From: Datisca glomerata
Taxonomy: Eukaryota; Streptophyta; Magnoliopsida; Cucurbitales; Datiscaceae
Assembly: GCA_003255025.1 (NCBI GenBank)
Contig: QANY01004802.1
Location: forward strand, 1,326,496-1,390,495
DNA: 64,000 bases
Direction: 5' to 3'
The first letter of the stretch is position 1. Each line of letters opens with the position of its first letter. Both the position numbers and the translations under genes were made by a program. Under the pieces are notes generated by a model. It ran no database searches. It was not told the origin of the DNA and saw only the letters and a program-made list of their open reading frames with translations. Shown here in pieces: positions 25,750-36,845 of this stretch.

Positions 25750-26541
25750 CCCAACTCCCTCTATGATTCGGATTGAAAGCTTTCATCCAGTCACCATATT
25801 TGTTTTCAACAATACTTCCAACTTTTAAATCCTCTTTCCTTGTCAGACAATGTAACTATTCATGTCCCACAATACCACAGAAAAAGCAAAACTTTGGGAA
25901 CCTTTCATATTTGCACCAAATCCAGATTTTAAAACCATTATGACGAATAAAGACACCTCTAGTCAAAGGAAGATTGATATTAATCTCGACCTTAATACGA
26001 AGGAATTTTGTTTATTTAAAACCCATCACGGACCACACCTTCTTCGATATCAATAATTCTCCCAATCCGTTGGCCAATAAACTTGCCCATACTTCTTCCT
26101 CTACATTCAATTGGTAATCCATGTAGTTGAATCTAGAACGCACTCAAAGTAAAACACGCAGTAGATAAGTTGATGCCCATTCTCCACGGTAGAAATAGAA
26201 CAAGTTGATCATAAAAAAGACAAGGACCATTTTTCATCATGAAATTCATATTGGCCTCATCATGGAATATAATTTGAAAAATATTATTTTTAATCTCAAG
26301 AAATCTCACACATTCTTCAATATTCCACGCTTTCAAAAGGGCTTCACGAAACCCTAATCTATTACCTATCCTCACAATTTGAACTTTCACCATTAAACTC
26401 AGACGAAAAATCTCCACTTCTTTAAAGTTTGTTTCTTCAACTATCCCAATCTCCTCCTCTTCAATCTAAGTAAGTGCCAATCTACTTGGCATCTCCTCTA
26501 CATTCTTATCAAGGTTACTGGATGAATCTCTACCTTCATAT
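25750..26541 (-). pseudogene. LINE ORF1 remnant (DUF4283, zf-CCHC_4)
   Basis: Read from the right, the frame covers a DUF4283-like domain (GFREALLKAWNIEECVRFLE, then GPCLFYDQLVLFLPW; 26133-26417) and a later segment with PLTRGVFIRHNGF...YERFPKFCFFCGIVGHE, followed by a stop inside the knuckle, then C. These are the RNA-binding domains of plant L1 ORF1. Stops near 26455 and 25870 and frame shifts between the pieces make it a pseudogene. Confidence 0.85.
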
Positions 26542-26683
26542 GTCAAGACGATAACATAAAGACGAGAGAACAGCGGAAAATATCAAGATCGCAATACCAA
26601 CGAAACAAGAACGAGTAAAATCACATCACTTGAGCTTAGAGAGCCCAAGAGAGAGAACCACCTCTATCCAAGAGGAAAACTAT

Positions 26684-27681
26684 TACATCGTCAAATAGTT
26701 CATGGTGAGCAATCTTCTTCCGAAATGTGTGTTTTATTTCCCATTATACCCATGTCTCAACCAATCGTCCTCTTTCTTAATACCCTTCATCCCCATCAAA
26801 TCTTCTACTGATTGACCCTCTTGAAAAATCGTAATGTGGACTTACATTAATGTTTTATTACAAATGATAGCATTTAGATACATTTTCAATTTTAAATATA
26901 ATTTTATCCACAACTTTTGAAAATCATCATATAGCACTTTTCTATAAATAATAATTAATATATCAAATTTCATTAAATTAAATAGTTTCCCCCATTTAAT
27001 TAGTTACTAGTTTACCCTTTTTATCATTTATTTAAATGATTCATCCTTCCTATTTCTCCCTCTCTCTATTTATATCCATTTAATATCTCTCTCTACGTGT
27101 GTATCTATCCATTAAATCCTTCCCTCACTCTCTCTATCTTTTTCTATCTCTTTCTCTCTCTCCCCCAAACTTTCCAAACAAATTTCTATGAAAAATTCAT
27201 TTTTTTATGTATGTATATAGACACACACAATACTATATATAATAATATACATATATGTTATAATACAAATGCATATATGTGTACATAATACGTGTTATAT
27301 ATTATAACATATATACATATACGTTGGCATATATATCATATACACATAACAGATACGTACATATGTCATGTATATTATATATGTGTGTTTGTATAACGTG
27401 TGCATGTGTATATATATATATCTAGCAATAATAAATAATATACATAATTGATGTAAATTATATCTAGCATATATAAACAACATATAATACTACCGTATAT
27501 GTGTTATGTACATATATAAACTTAATAAAGTACCACTATATAATAAATTATATATACTATATACATACACGTACATATAATATCTATAACGAGAGAGAAA
27601 ATAGCCAAAGTGCGAGAGAGGGTAGCTACAAAAGATAAAACAAAAAAAAAGATTTTGAAAAAATTGAAAGGGGCAAAAGTT
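26684..27681. other. AT-rich flank with CT-rich and palindromic TA/CA tracts
   Basis: No gene. At 26831-26870 a stretch TTGAAAAATCGTAATGTGG and onward resembles the start of the Copia LTR at 35571 and 35667. Bases 27045-27170 are CT-rich and 27200-27590 are dense in ATAT/GTATAC palindromes. ORFs there encode only Tyr/Ile/His low-complexity peptides. Confidence 0.6.
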
Positions 27682-27717
27682 GGGGGGGGGGGGGGNNNNN
27701 NNNNNGGGGGGGGGGGG
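27682..27717. other. Poly-G run interrupted by a 10-N gap
   Basis: Fourteen G (27682-27695), ten N (27696-27705), then twelve G (27706-27717). This is an assembly gap inside a G homopolymer; its true length is unknown. The right side continues into GA-rich sequence to about 27765. Confidence 0.95.
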
Positions 27718-29370
27718 AGGGAGAGATATAGAGATAGAAAGAGATTTTAGGGGAGAGAGTGAAATTGGTGGATTTATGGTGTTTCTAAGTTTTTTAAAAG
27801 ATAATCACTAAATGTAATATTGAAGATTATAAGCACGATTTTTTTAATAGGTGAACCCATAAAATATGACTATATTTGATGTTATGAAATTTGTTGTCTA
27901 TTTTTGTATTAACTCTCTATTATGTGACTACTCATGTAGAAACCCACGTTGTATTGGATTTGATTAAAAAATGAAAATTTTGCATAATGGACAACTTTAA
28001 TGGAGTATTTTAAGAAATAACAAATTTTCGATAGATTTAGGTCAATAGAAGGTTTCCTAATTAGTCAATAATTTTAGACTAATATGCCCCTCATCTATAT
28101 AACATATTACCAAATTTTTCAGGTAAATCATAGGTGTATATCCGATATACCAAAATGATAGACCCTAAAAATTAAGAAACCGTATTGGATCCATTAAAAA
28201 CCGTATGTAATGGTCTCTAATACAACATTTTTTTTGTTTCCTTGTAAACCGCTAATCTAGTAACTTCCTCAATCACTTAATTCCTAAATAAAAAAACTAT
28301 TAAAATTCAAATAAATCTAAGAAAAAACAACAATAATCATTTCCCTCACATATGAACTTTAATTTCGATAAATAATCATTAAAACAAACATTTCTTCGCA
28401 TAAGTTAGTGATAAGATTGATACAATGACACTATAATTCAATCAACATAACAAAATTGAAATTTTTTTTAAGAAATTAATAGATAATGCATGTTCTTGAA
28501 GGTATTAAAGTATATTATACGTATAAAGGTGATATACTAGTTCCAATGACACTATAATTATAGGTGTAATTAATGTTTGACTTTTAAATTATATTTTTCA
28601 TAACTATAAATCAAGTAAATACAAAAAAAATTAAAAAAACAACAATGCCGCCCTCGATAACCCTTGAAAAACACTTCAAATAATAACTTCCCTCCAAACA
28701 TTTATTATGAAAAAACAACAAATTTGAATTCTATCAATCAAATATTACCGAAAAAGGAAATAAAAATAAATTAACTACAGTTTTGGTAACCATCCATTAA
28801 CTATAGTAAAAATATCTCTCATCACCTGTCAATCAACAACTCAAAAGAAGGTAAAAAAATAAAAAAAAAATTATTGATAGTTTTGTAATATTTTATATTT
28901 TTTTATCAATGAGTGATTAACTTCGCTATGATTAATATTATATTTATATGCAACATATTATCACTGTAATTAATTTTGACAATGTTAATAAATGATTGAT
29001 CAGTTAACTGGAAACTTTTGATTTATGATATAAATTAGTCATTGATATAAGAGATCGTAAATAAAAATTGATGAGAGTAAAATCAATTATGAAATAGCTA
29101 ATTTCATTATTTGATGGAAAATTATGAAACAACTAAATTCGCTAGTGGATAAAGAATAAGCATAAAACTATATTGGGTTTTCTTCAAAAATGCTGAATAT
29201 CCGGACTTGATATGTCAATAAAGGAATATAAAATTTCCATAACAAAAATGAGCTAAAAAAGAAAACATATAAAAAAATAGATATTAACGTTCACATTGAA
29301 TGCTATTAAAATTCAGAATCGGACATTTAAATCTATAATAGAATGTTAATATCTAATTAATTGTATGTGT
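27718..29370. other. AT-rich intergenic region, no gene seen
   Basis: I find no open frame with recognisable similarity and no clear repeat boundaries. The sequence is strongly AT-rich with poly-A and poly-T runs, as expected for decayed transposon DNA. Confidence 0.6.
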
Positions 29371-30226
29371 CCTCGTCAATGGAGTTATCCATCGTCAATG
29401 GAGTTACATTTTGCCACCAATAATTCTATTTCAGATAGGCGTTAATGGAGGTTTATCGACGTCTATTTGGATCTCGTGAGGATGGAGGTTTTCAGGAATG
29501 ATTTGAAACTATGAGAAGGGTTTCTAGATTTTTTTGTTTGATTATTTAGACTTGATGATTTTTTATTAACAAGTTGTTTACCGTAATCAGGATAGTTACT
29601 TTAACTGTAGTATAAGATTTTTAGTTTTTCATTTTTATGTATATTTTGAATTAATTGATACTTATTGTTTCCTTGATTATATGGTGTATCAATTAAGTAT
29701 ATCAGTAGTAGACAGTTGATTGACCCGAATTAATTTAAATTAGTTTTATTTAAGTAAGGGTGGTTGAGAGAGGTCTACCGCGCGGTTGAGGGAGGGGTGA
29801 AATTTGTTTTCAAAAATTTAAGTTTTATGGAAAGTATTTATTTTATTTTATTATAAATTAAATTTGATTAATTTCTAAGTATATGAATAATCTATTATTA
29901 CAGGTTGTTTGAGGATTAAAAATCCCATGGTTGGAGGGAGGCGTGATTTGTGAATTTTTCAAAAATTTCAGTTTTTGTAGTATATTTAAGTGTAGTAATG
30001 TATATTTATTGTTTCCTTAATCATAATGTACATTAACGAAGTATATCAATAATAGCCAGTTGATTGACTCGAATTAATAGCCAGTCTACTTTAAATGGGC
30101 AAATGGTATTTTTTTATCTAAAATGATTGACTATTTAGAAAACTTACTATTTACTTATAGATTTAGAAAACATGTTATTTTTTAACACATCACCCTAATA
30201 TTATCTACTTTGTAAAATTTACCTAA
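29371..30226 (+). repeat. Dispersed 850-bp repeat, copy B
   Basis: This matches 7682-8531 end to end, in the same orientation, with many substitutions. Shared anchors include GGTTTATCGACGTC-like text at 29451, GATTGACCCGAATTAATTTA at 29720, and the AACACATCACCCTAATATT block near 30184. Both copies contain the same internal duplication, so it arose before they dispersed. Confidence 0.75.
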
Positions 30227-30899
30227 AAAGGTTTTTCAATTATTTTTACTTAGCTGAAAATTTTGGCCAGTTTTACGGTTCTCTGAATTGAATTTCGTAA
30301 TTGATTGTTCAACCATTATTGTTTAACTCTTTGTAATATATAACGGACAAATCAGTTTCTTGATTCAGATGGTCACATTCAATGGACAGTTCTAAAAATA
30401 TAATATAGATGAACTCTTCAGCATCTTAAAAAAAGCTCTTGAGCAACTTGAATTCCTTTTTCTCAGTTTCAAATATAAATTGAATTCTTTATTATCACGT
30501 GTTTGTTTTTCTATAAAAGTATCAATTTCTAGAAGTTTTTAAATAAGCTCATATACAATGTGATTAGAAAACTTATCATTTGGGGGTCTAAAGAACACTA
30601 CCAATATGCCAAGCTAATTGAAATTTTTGATAGATGGATAATTGTATGGCAAGATTTTAAGTTAATGTGAATTTTAAAGCTATCTCATTTCAAAAATTCT
30701 TTTAGGTCCGTTTGATTCGCATAATCTAAAATCATCATCGTAATTTAATTGTTGGTAATTCAATTATTTATAAAATAAGATTGTCATGTTTGGTTATGCA
30801 TAATAATCTATGATGTGATGAGTGATAATTAATGATTGCTTTGTTTAGTATAAGTTAACTTTTGTTGTAAATTTATATAAATAATATAAAGTTACTTAA
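30227..30899. other. Intergenic, no gene seen
   Basis: AT-rich sequence. The part from about 30705 (GGTCCGTTTGATTCG...) and the sequence near 31545-31590 (...CCAAACAAACATGATAATTC) have loosely inverse character and may be the ends of a small non-autonomous transposon enclosing the next repeat. Confidence 0.4.
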
Positions 30900-31400
30900 A
30901 TGACTTTTTTGTTATATATTATCTAAAAAATATTTTGACTTGTAATTTTAACATTAATTTTAATTAATATTAAAATAAATTAATAGTGCTAGACTAAATT
31001 TAAAAAATATTTTTTTAATCAAATTAATAAAATAAGAGATATAATAATAAAATATTTTCACTTGAAATTTTAACATTATTTTTAAGTGCTTTCTAATAAT
31101 ATTTGAATAAATTAATATTACTACACTAAACTTTAATAAATTTAATTTTAATTAAATTAATACAATATTTTTTATTAATTATAATTAATATTTAAATAAA
31201 TTAATAATGCTGGACTAGATTTAAAAAATATTTGTAATTAAATTAATAAAATAAGAGATATAATAAAAAAATATTTTCACGTGAAAGTTTAACATTATTT
31301 TTAATTATTTTTATTAATATCTAAATAAATTAATAATGCTAAACTAAACATTAATAAAGTTCATTTTGATTAAATTAATAAAATGAGAGAGAAAGAATAT
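30900..31400. repeat. AT-rich tandem repeat, about 221-bp higher-order unit
   Basis: The anchor TAGACTAAAT/TGGACTAGAT occurs at 30990 and 31211, and weaker versions at 31121 and 31340. The spacing is 131, 90 and 129 bases, so the pattern is a 221-bp unit built of two related parts. Each unit has ATAAAATAAGAGATATAATA and a CGTGAAA/CTTGAAA block. Confidence 0.6.
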
Positions 31401-31787
31401 TTCAACGATGGTAGGAAAGTAATTTTGTTTGATATTAGAATTGCAATGACATTGTAAATTAGGATTGCTCCCACTTTATTCTGCAATTCAATTAACTCAA
31501 ATGATTGCATGTAAATTAGGATTGCAGGTTTATTTAATGATTATTCCAAACAAACATGATAATTCAATTATAAAATAATTACAATAGGATTATAAAGGAG
31601 GATATCGCGAAACATACGAGATCCTAGTTACTTTATAGATTCTGACCAAATGAATTTTAACTTTGAGTTTGCATTTCGCTGATTTGTCGTTTGATATTGC
31701 ACTGATTAGTTATAGAATAAAATGTCTATTTATGGTAGTTTGACTTTGACAAATCTTATTTTCTAAGAATTTGTTCGCTATTTAGAT

Positions 31788-32297
31788 TAGGAGTGTGCAC
31801 GATTCGATTCGGTCGGTTAGTAAAGTATTTTTGTAATCGAACGAATTCACCAGTTACCTAAGTTATCAAACCGAACCGGTGTAACTAAAAGAACTGAATC
31901 GAATGAAACTGAAGTAATCGGTTCGGCTCGATTAGTTGTAACCGGTTCGGCTACAATCATAAATTTTTAGAAAAATAGCAAAAAATCATTAAATTTAACA
32001 CTCAAGACAATTAATATATATATATATATGTCTAATTAATAATTATATCTAATTTTTAATAATATATGTCTAATTTGTGTCTAATTTATTAAGTTTTTAA
32101 TAATTTATGTCTAATTTATATATGTATATTAAAAATGGTTGTAATCGATTCGAACCAATTACATGTTTATTGTAAAATATAATCGAACCAAAAGTTCGGT
32201 TATTTAAATTAACCGAACCGATTACAATTACCATAGAAAAAGAACTTACCGAACCAATTCAGTTCGGTTCGATTCGTAAAAATTCTGCACACCCCTA
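31788..32297. mobile_element. hAT-like MITE, 510 bp
   Basis: Its termini are TAGGAGTGTGCA and TGCACACCCCTA, the same inverted repeat as the MITE at 9011-9360. The flanking octamers are ATTTAGAT (31780-31787) and GTATAGAT (32298-32305), 6 of 8 identical. The inverted similarity continues inward in CGAATCGAACCGAA-type sequence. It has no coding capacity. Confidence 0.7.
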
Positions 32298-32305
32298 GTA
32301 TAGAT

Positions 32306-33341
32306 TAAAGGGGATATGGAAATGTTATAATCACACGAGTTTATGAGATCTTAACTATTGAATTGGCAATACTCTTTTATACGCACATATAAAATGTTGT
32401 CATATTACTGATTTTCTTCGGCAAATATATATTGTAATGATACAAGAAATTGCTTAATAAATATGCTCATACATTCCTATGAGGTTTTGCAGTGTAATTT
32501 TTTTGTGATGACAATCTTTGGTTGAATGTGAGTCAACATTGAAAAAAAATGATAACAACACTTATTTATTAGTAGCGGTTTCAAGGTCAATACTGGAGTA
32601 TTATAATCTTGTGATGGATATTTATTATACAATTTCAAATTGTATCGGCAATTTCTATTCTTAGAGCAAAACAAGTATCTTATATTCTTGACCTTTAGTC
32701 AATTTGGTTAATTTGATAATATAAATTGTGATTTTCTGGTTGTTTAACAACTTTGATTTGTCGGTGATTCTTTTAGTGTTTTGATGGAATACTTCATTTG
32801 GAATGATCATATGCATATATTGTTGCAATATGCAATGACGGTAAATGGGTAATTTTCATTCTCATTCAAAGAAATATTGGTTAAGAACTGTTATGGTTTA
32901 CCACCAAAGTGTCGTGTTATAATCCTTAGTGACGGTTATGTTGTCAAATATTATTTTGATGATGAGAAGTATAAAAATTTATATGTAAAATTTTCTGCCT
33001 AAATGAGGTAATTATTTATATTAATTTGTGGAAAGTATGATGAGTATTGGTAAAATGTGCGCCTTTAAGATTTATCTACTTAAAGGAATAATTTTGTTAG
33101 ATATACAATATGTCTTGAGAAAATGTATGACCTAGAAGATTTATCTACCCAAAGGAGATAAACTTTTTAAATGTTGTATATGTTTTCATTTACCTCGTGC
33201 TAGGAGACTAATTGACAATTATATTCTTTGCCTAAAGGGAAGTTTATAATGATGTGTCTGGCTCTCATTGATAAGTCTTTTATCATATATTGTCCATGTT
33301 TTAATAAAATTATTTATTTTGGATCAATCAATCTCATTTAC
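32306..33341. other. Intergenic and likely 5' part of the Copia element
   Basis: No gene is apparent to about 33000. From 33000 the direct phrase 'agatttatctac..aaaggagataaac' occurs twice (33068 and 33139), and the sequence leads into the gag start at 33342, so it may be the leader or 5' LTR of the Copia remnant. Its boundaries cannot be fixed. Confidence 0.4.
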
Positions 33342-34043
33342 AATGAATACTAACACTACCACCATTCAAGTCCCGACTGATTCAAATTTTTAAGAAATGG
33401 AAGCTAGGTGTAGAGTTTGCCTTGAAAATAATGGACATGGACTTGGCTTTCATGAGGATGAGCCTGCATCATTCACTGCAAAAAGTGATGCGGATGAAAA
33501 GAGTGGGAGAAGTCCGATCGCCTTAGTCTCATAGCTACAAAAAGGACAAAGGCATTATAAAACTGAGGTTGGAAATTTGATGAACAAATGGGTATCAAGT
33601 ATGAAGAAACTAATGGTGTGAGAGATTTCATTCTGAAAGTGGTACATGTTCAAACCAAATTGAAAGCTCATAATATTTTTTTATCTAATGACTTTATTAT
33701 TCATCATGCTCTCAATTCACTTCCATGTGTGTTCAGCCAAATCAAAACAACCTACAACACTCAAGACCAAACACGGGGTGTGAATGATTTGATTTCTAAG
33801 CGTGTTGCTGAAGGAAAGAAGAAATTTAAAAAGTCTAAGAATCATGCTTCTAACAAAGATGGGGATGTAAAAGGGCATGAGAATTGTAAGAAAGGAGGAG
33901 ATTTCAAAGGGAATGAAAGTGACTTGGGGTGTTACTTTTATAACAAGAAAGGCCACAAGAAAGTTGATTGTCGTAAGTTTAAGTTATGGATAGCGAAGAA
34001 ATATAAAGAACTAGGGGCTAAGGGACATGAGGAATCCAAGTGA
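33342..34043 (+). pseudogene. Copia gag remnant with damaged zinc knuckle
   Basis: The start at 33342 reads MNTNTTTIQVPTDSNF, meets a stop, and continues in other frames. The last open frame (33588-34043) shows gag features (HHALNSLPCVFSQIKTTYNT, basic Lys-rich tail) and a CCHC knuckle reading CYFYNKKGHKKVDC. The second cysteine of the CX2C pair is a tyrosine, so zinc binding would be lost. It is a pseudogene. Confidence 0.8.
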
Positions 34044-34319
34044 AAGGGTGTCCAGTCTTGAAATTGGAAACAACATTAAAGTTGAAGTTTGCTATGAGGG
34101 AACAAAACAACTTTCTGACTTGTTTTAAGTAATATATATTATGTTTTTCACCTCAATGGAAATTTAATTTTGCTTTTATTTTGTGAATAAAAGGTAGACT
34201 TTTTTGTCAAATTCTAAAATTATTGACAATTATATTTTTTTTTACTTTGAAGGACCTTACAAATTATCCTTATCTGCCATGATTTGTTTTTAATATTAAG
34301 AAAAGTGTTGTCATCATTA

Positions 34320-34730
34320 TTGTGGCATAAGCATTTGGGCCATATCTTAAGAAAAATACTTAAAAATTAGTTAAAATTGAGATTCTCACTTCTCTTGATC
34401 TTGATGATTTGGGAAATTGTATGGATTATGCAGGACCTGGTATTGTTTTACTGTAAATATTCTTAGGAGATATTTGTCAAATCATGGACACGATCATTGG
34501 ATTGAAACCAAGAAGGTCATGAAATATATGCAGAGCACTAAGACTTTAATACTTATATATAAGCAAGATGATAATCTTTAAGTAATTTAGTATTTGAATT
34601 CTTTATTTTGGTTGAAAAATGAGACATTGTGTTATATTAAGACAGAGTCAGTGTTAACAAATTCCCTACCAAAAGTTTAAGGCCTATACTGTTTAAACAA
34701 CATGTTGAGAATAGGAAAATCTTGGAGTCT
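34320..34730 (+). pseudogene. Copia pre-integrase to RNase H remnant
   Basis: Bases 34320-34432 read LWHKHLGHILRK and DLDDLGNCMDYA, the GAG-pre-integrase domain. From 34433 the text reads RYLSNHGHDHWIETKKVMKY and then MQSTKTLILIYK, which belongs at the end of the RT and start of RNase H in Copia. The junction near 34433 therefore removes about two thirds of pol. Further stops and frame changes follow. Confidence 0.75.
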
Positions 34731-35112
34731 TTTATTTCTTTGGGTTAGTGGGAGTGTGTTATGCTATCTTGAATTGTTCAAGATTGACTTTGCTATTCAA
34801 CAACTATCTAATAAATATATATGTATGATTAATAATATTATTTATTACGATGGTCATTATTGTTGTTTACTATTTTGTGATGTATTCGTTGATATTATGT
34901 TTGTTGTCGATATGTAAAAATCGAAGGCATAGGCTCATTGGAGTCATGTTATTTCACTTGATAGGCATAAAGATCTATGAGATTATACAATCTTATTTTG
35001 CTCAGCATAAAGGTTATGTGAATTTGTTGATTATATTAGCTCGTTGGAGCTATAAATTTTACTTGCTTATTTGCTAAGTATAAAGGTACATGTGAAATTG
35101 AGGGCTGTTTAG

Positions 35113-35415
35113 GAAGTGATGATTATAATATGATCACATGTGAAACACCATTCCTTATTATACTACTAGACTTGTAATATATGTCTATTCAATTGTTAAT
35201 ATCTGTGATTATGGAATGGTTATATACCAATAGGAGAGACATATCGACTGTCATAATCTGATAAGGAAGTGGTGATTTTAGTATGATCACATGTGAAACA
35301 CCATTCCTTATTACGCTATTAGACTTGTAATTTATGTCGATTCGGTTGATAATATATGTGAGTGTGGAATGGTTATATATCAATGAGAGAGACATATTGA
35401 CTGTCATAGTCTCAT
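35113..35415. repeat. 153-bp direct repeat in the Copia 3' UTR
   Basis: Two copies start near 35110 and 35263; the anchor TGATCACATGTGAAACACCA is at 35131 and 35284. They are about 90 percent alike by eye and lie between the RNase H remnant and the polypurine tract. Confidence 0.85.
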
Positions 35416-35544
35416 ATTAAATGTTGAATTGGAGTGGATTAGTTAAGATGCTATCAAAGAATTATCATTATAAATTGTGACCACATAAAATATTTTTCAT
35501 GTTATCAACTTGAGAGTCATTTTAAAATAATTATTTTTAAAAAA

Positions 35545-35735
35545 AAATTAATGTAACCCAAGTGGAAGAATGTTGAAAAATCATAACGTGGGCTCACATT
35601 AACATTTTATTAGATTTGATGAATAGTTCATGGTCTAAAAAAATTAATGTAGCCCAAGTGGAAGAATGTTGAAAAATTATAACGTGGGCTTACATTAACA
35701 TTTTATTGGATTTGATGGATAGTTCATGGTCTATT
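35545..35735 (+). repeat. 96-bp duplication of the PPT and LTR start
   Basis: The unit 'attaatgta.cccaagtgg' + 'aagaaTGTTGAAAAAT' occurs at 35548 and 35644, with the LTR-like TGTTG start at 35571 and 35667. The duplicated unit covers the polypurine tract (AAGTGGAAGAA) plus about 70 bases of LTR. Such a duplication at this exact junction suggests a reverse-transcription slip. Confidence 0.75.
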
Positions 35736-35948
35736 AAGGCCCAACTAAGTAAGCGATATCATGGTATTGGACGTGGCATCTCGTATTAAGTAGTCTAACT
35801 GGGCAAAATAGTTGAGCTATGTGCTTTTATTGAAGCCCACAATGGGAGGACCCAGTAGAACTAATGGTTAGTTAGGTTCCATCTCTAAACTCTCTCTCTC
35901 TATATATATATATATATGACGTATGTTCAAAAGCTAAGGGGGTCTGAC

Positions 35949-36832
35949 TGTGACGTCACATGAGCGTAGTTTTAGGTGTGATATAGTCACAATAAATGAC
36001 AAATATAGCCTGAGAATGTGAAGGTTGAAATTTGACAGGGTGATGGACGAGCACTTTGAGCCAACCTATGGAAGGTGACAAAATGCTCTTGGGAGTAGAA
36101 ATTCGAAGAGAATTCTCCAAGTCTAATAAGTGGAAGTATGAAGCCAAGGACCAAAAAGTCCTTTACAGTGAAAGAAAATGCCTCTATTTATAGAGAATCT
36201 ACCATGTGGGGTCCGCTCTAATTAATCACTTGACTAATTGGTAATGGACCCTACATAATGCTACACCGACAAGCTTGTTGAGGTGGCAACGTCCAGTCAT
36301 TGCTTATTATTACATAACCACATGGGCCAGGTATTTATGGGGAGGATTCTCATGTACGTTACATTTTATATTGTGCCATGTGCCACGTCTAGTGACATTG
36401 AATCTAGGAAGGAAGAACACGGAGAGCGTGCTACATCGATAAGATAGACGATGTTCATTCGGGACCCCCCCGAGGGGTGTCCTAAAAACTAAATCCCTTT
36501 CTGCGATTGGGAAGATGGCACATCCATGGCCCTCAAAGAGGTCATACTGGTAAAGGGATATCTCTTCCAAATCTTATCAGACCACAACCCCCCAGATATG
36601 TTTCCAGGCAAGAGACCCACTTAAGTGTTTGTCACTTGACTTAGTGGTTATAAGGATATGAGTAATTTCATAGAAAGAATAAATAATACAATAAAAACTT
36701 GGTGTCTGTCGGTCACTGACGTGGATTCGACAATCATGTTAAAAAGTCAAAGTTGACACGTGACAGTAATTCGTAGGAGTGACACGTACCACATCGGTGA
36801 GTCGAAGTCATAACAGTCAACCATCATATACA
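35949..36832 (-). repeat. Gypsy 3' LTR (inferred borders)
   Basis: On the minus strand the LTR would start TGTATATGATGG right after the purine-rich TATAGGGGCTAAA (36833-36845) and end ...GACGTCACA. A TATA box, TATAAATA, lies on the minus strand at 36192-36185, leaving about 235 bases of R/U5. The borders rest on the TG...CA rule and the purine tract, because no second LTR remains for comparison. Confidence 0.6.
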
Positions 36833-36845
36833 TTTAGCCCCTATA

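Larger units (their letters stand above)
21834..26683 (-). mobile_element. LINE (L1-like) retrotransposon with RT core deleted
   Basis: The element is bounded by a perfect 12-bp target duplication, TACATCGTCAAA, at 21822-21833 and 26684-26695. Its 3' end lies on the left, marked by a T run at 21837-21844 (poly(A) on the minus strand). Reading on the minus strand, the order is 5' UTR, ORF1 with DUF4283 and a CCHC knuckle, endonuclease, a linker, then post-RT and zf-RVT regions and a C-terminal RNase H. The length (4850 bp) is short for the class because the reverse transcriptase palm is absent. Many stops and frameshifts show long decay. Confidence 0.9.
33342..35948 (+). mobile_element. Copia (Ty1-like) remnant with INT-RT deletion
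   Basis: Gag (33342-34043), a pre-integrase piece (about 34320-34432), then directly an RNase H-region tail (34433-34730), a 3' UTR with 153-bp repeats, a polypurine tract and LTR start (35558-35571), and part of the LTR up to the gypsy insertion at 35949. The integrase and nearly all of the reverse transcriptase are missing. The LTR contains CT and TA runs near 35890-35920 and a TATA-like stretch. Confidence 0.75.

Noticed and set aside
27097..27483. Tyr/Ile-rich frames on both strands
   Set aside because: They come from TA/CA low-complexity DNA and have no domain.
27045..27765. CT-rich left and GA-rich right tracts as arms of one large foldback
   Set aside because: Beyond similar composition, the arms do not align base by base, and the gap between them prevents a clear judgement.
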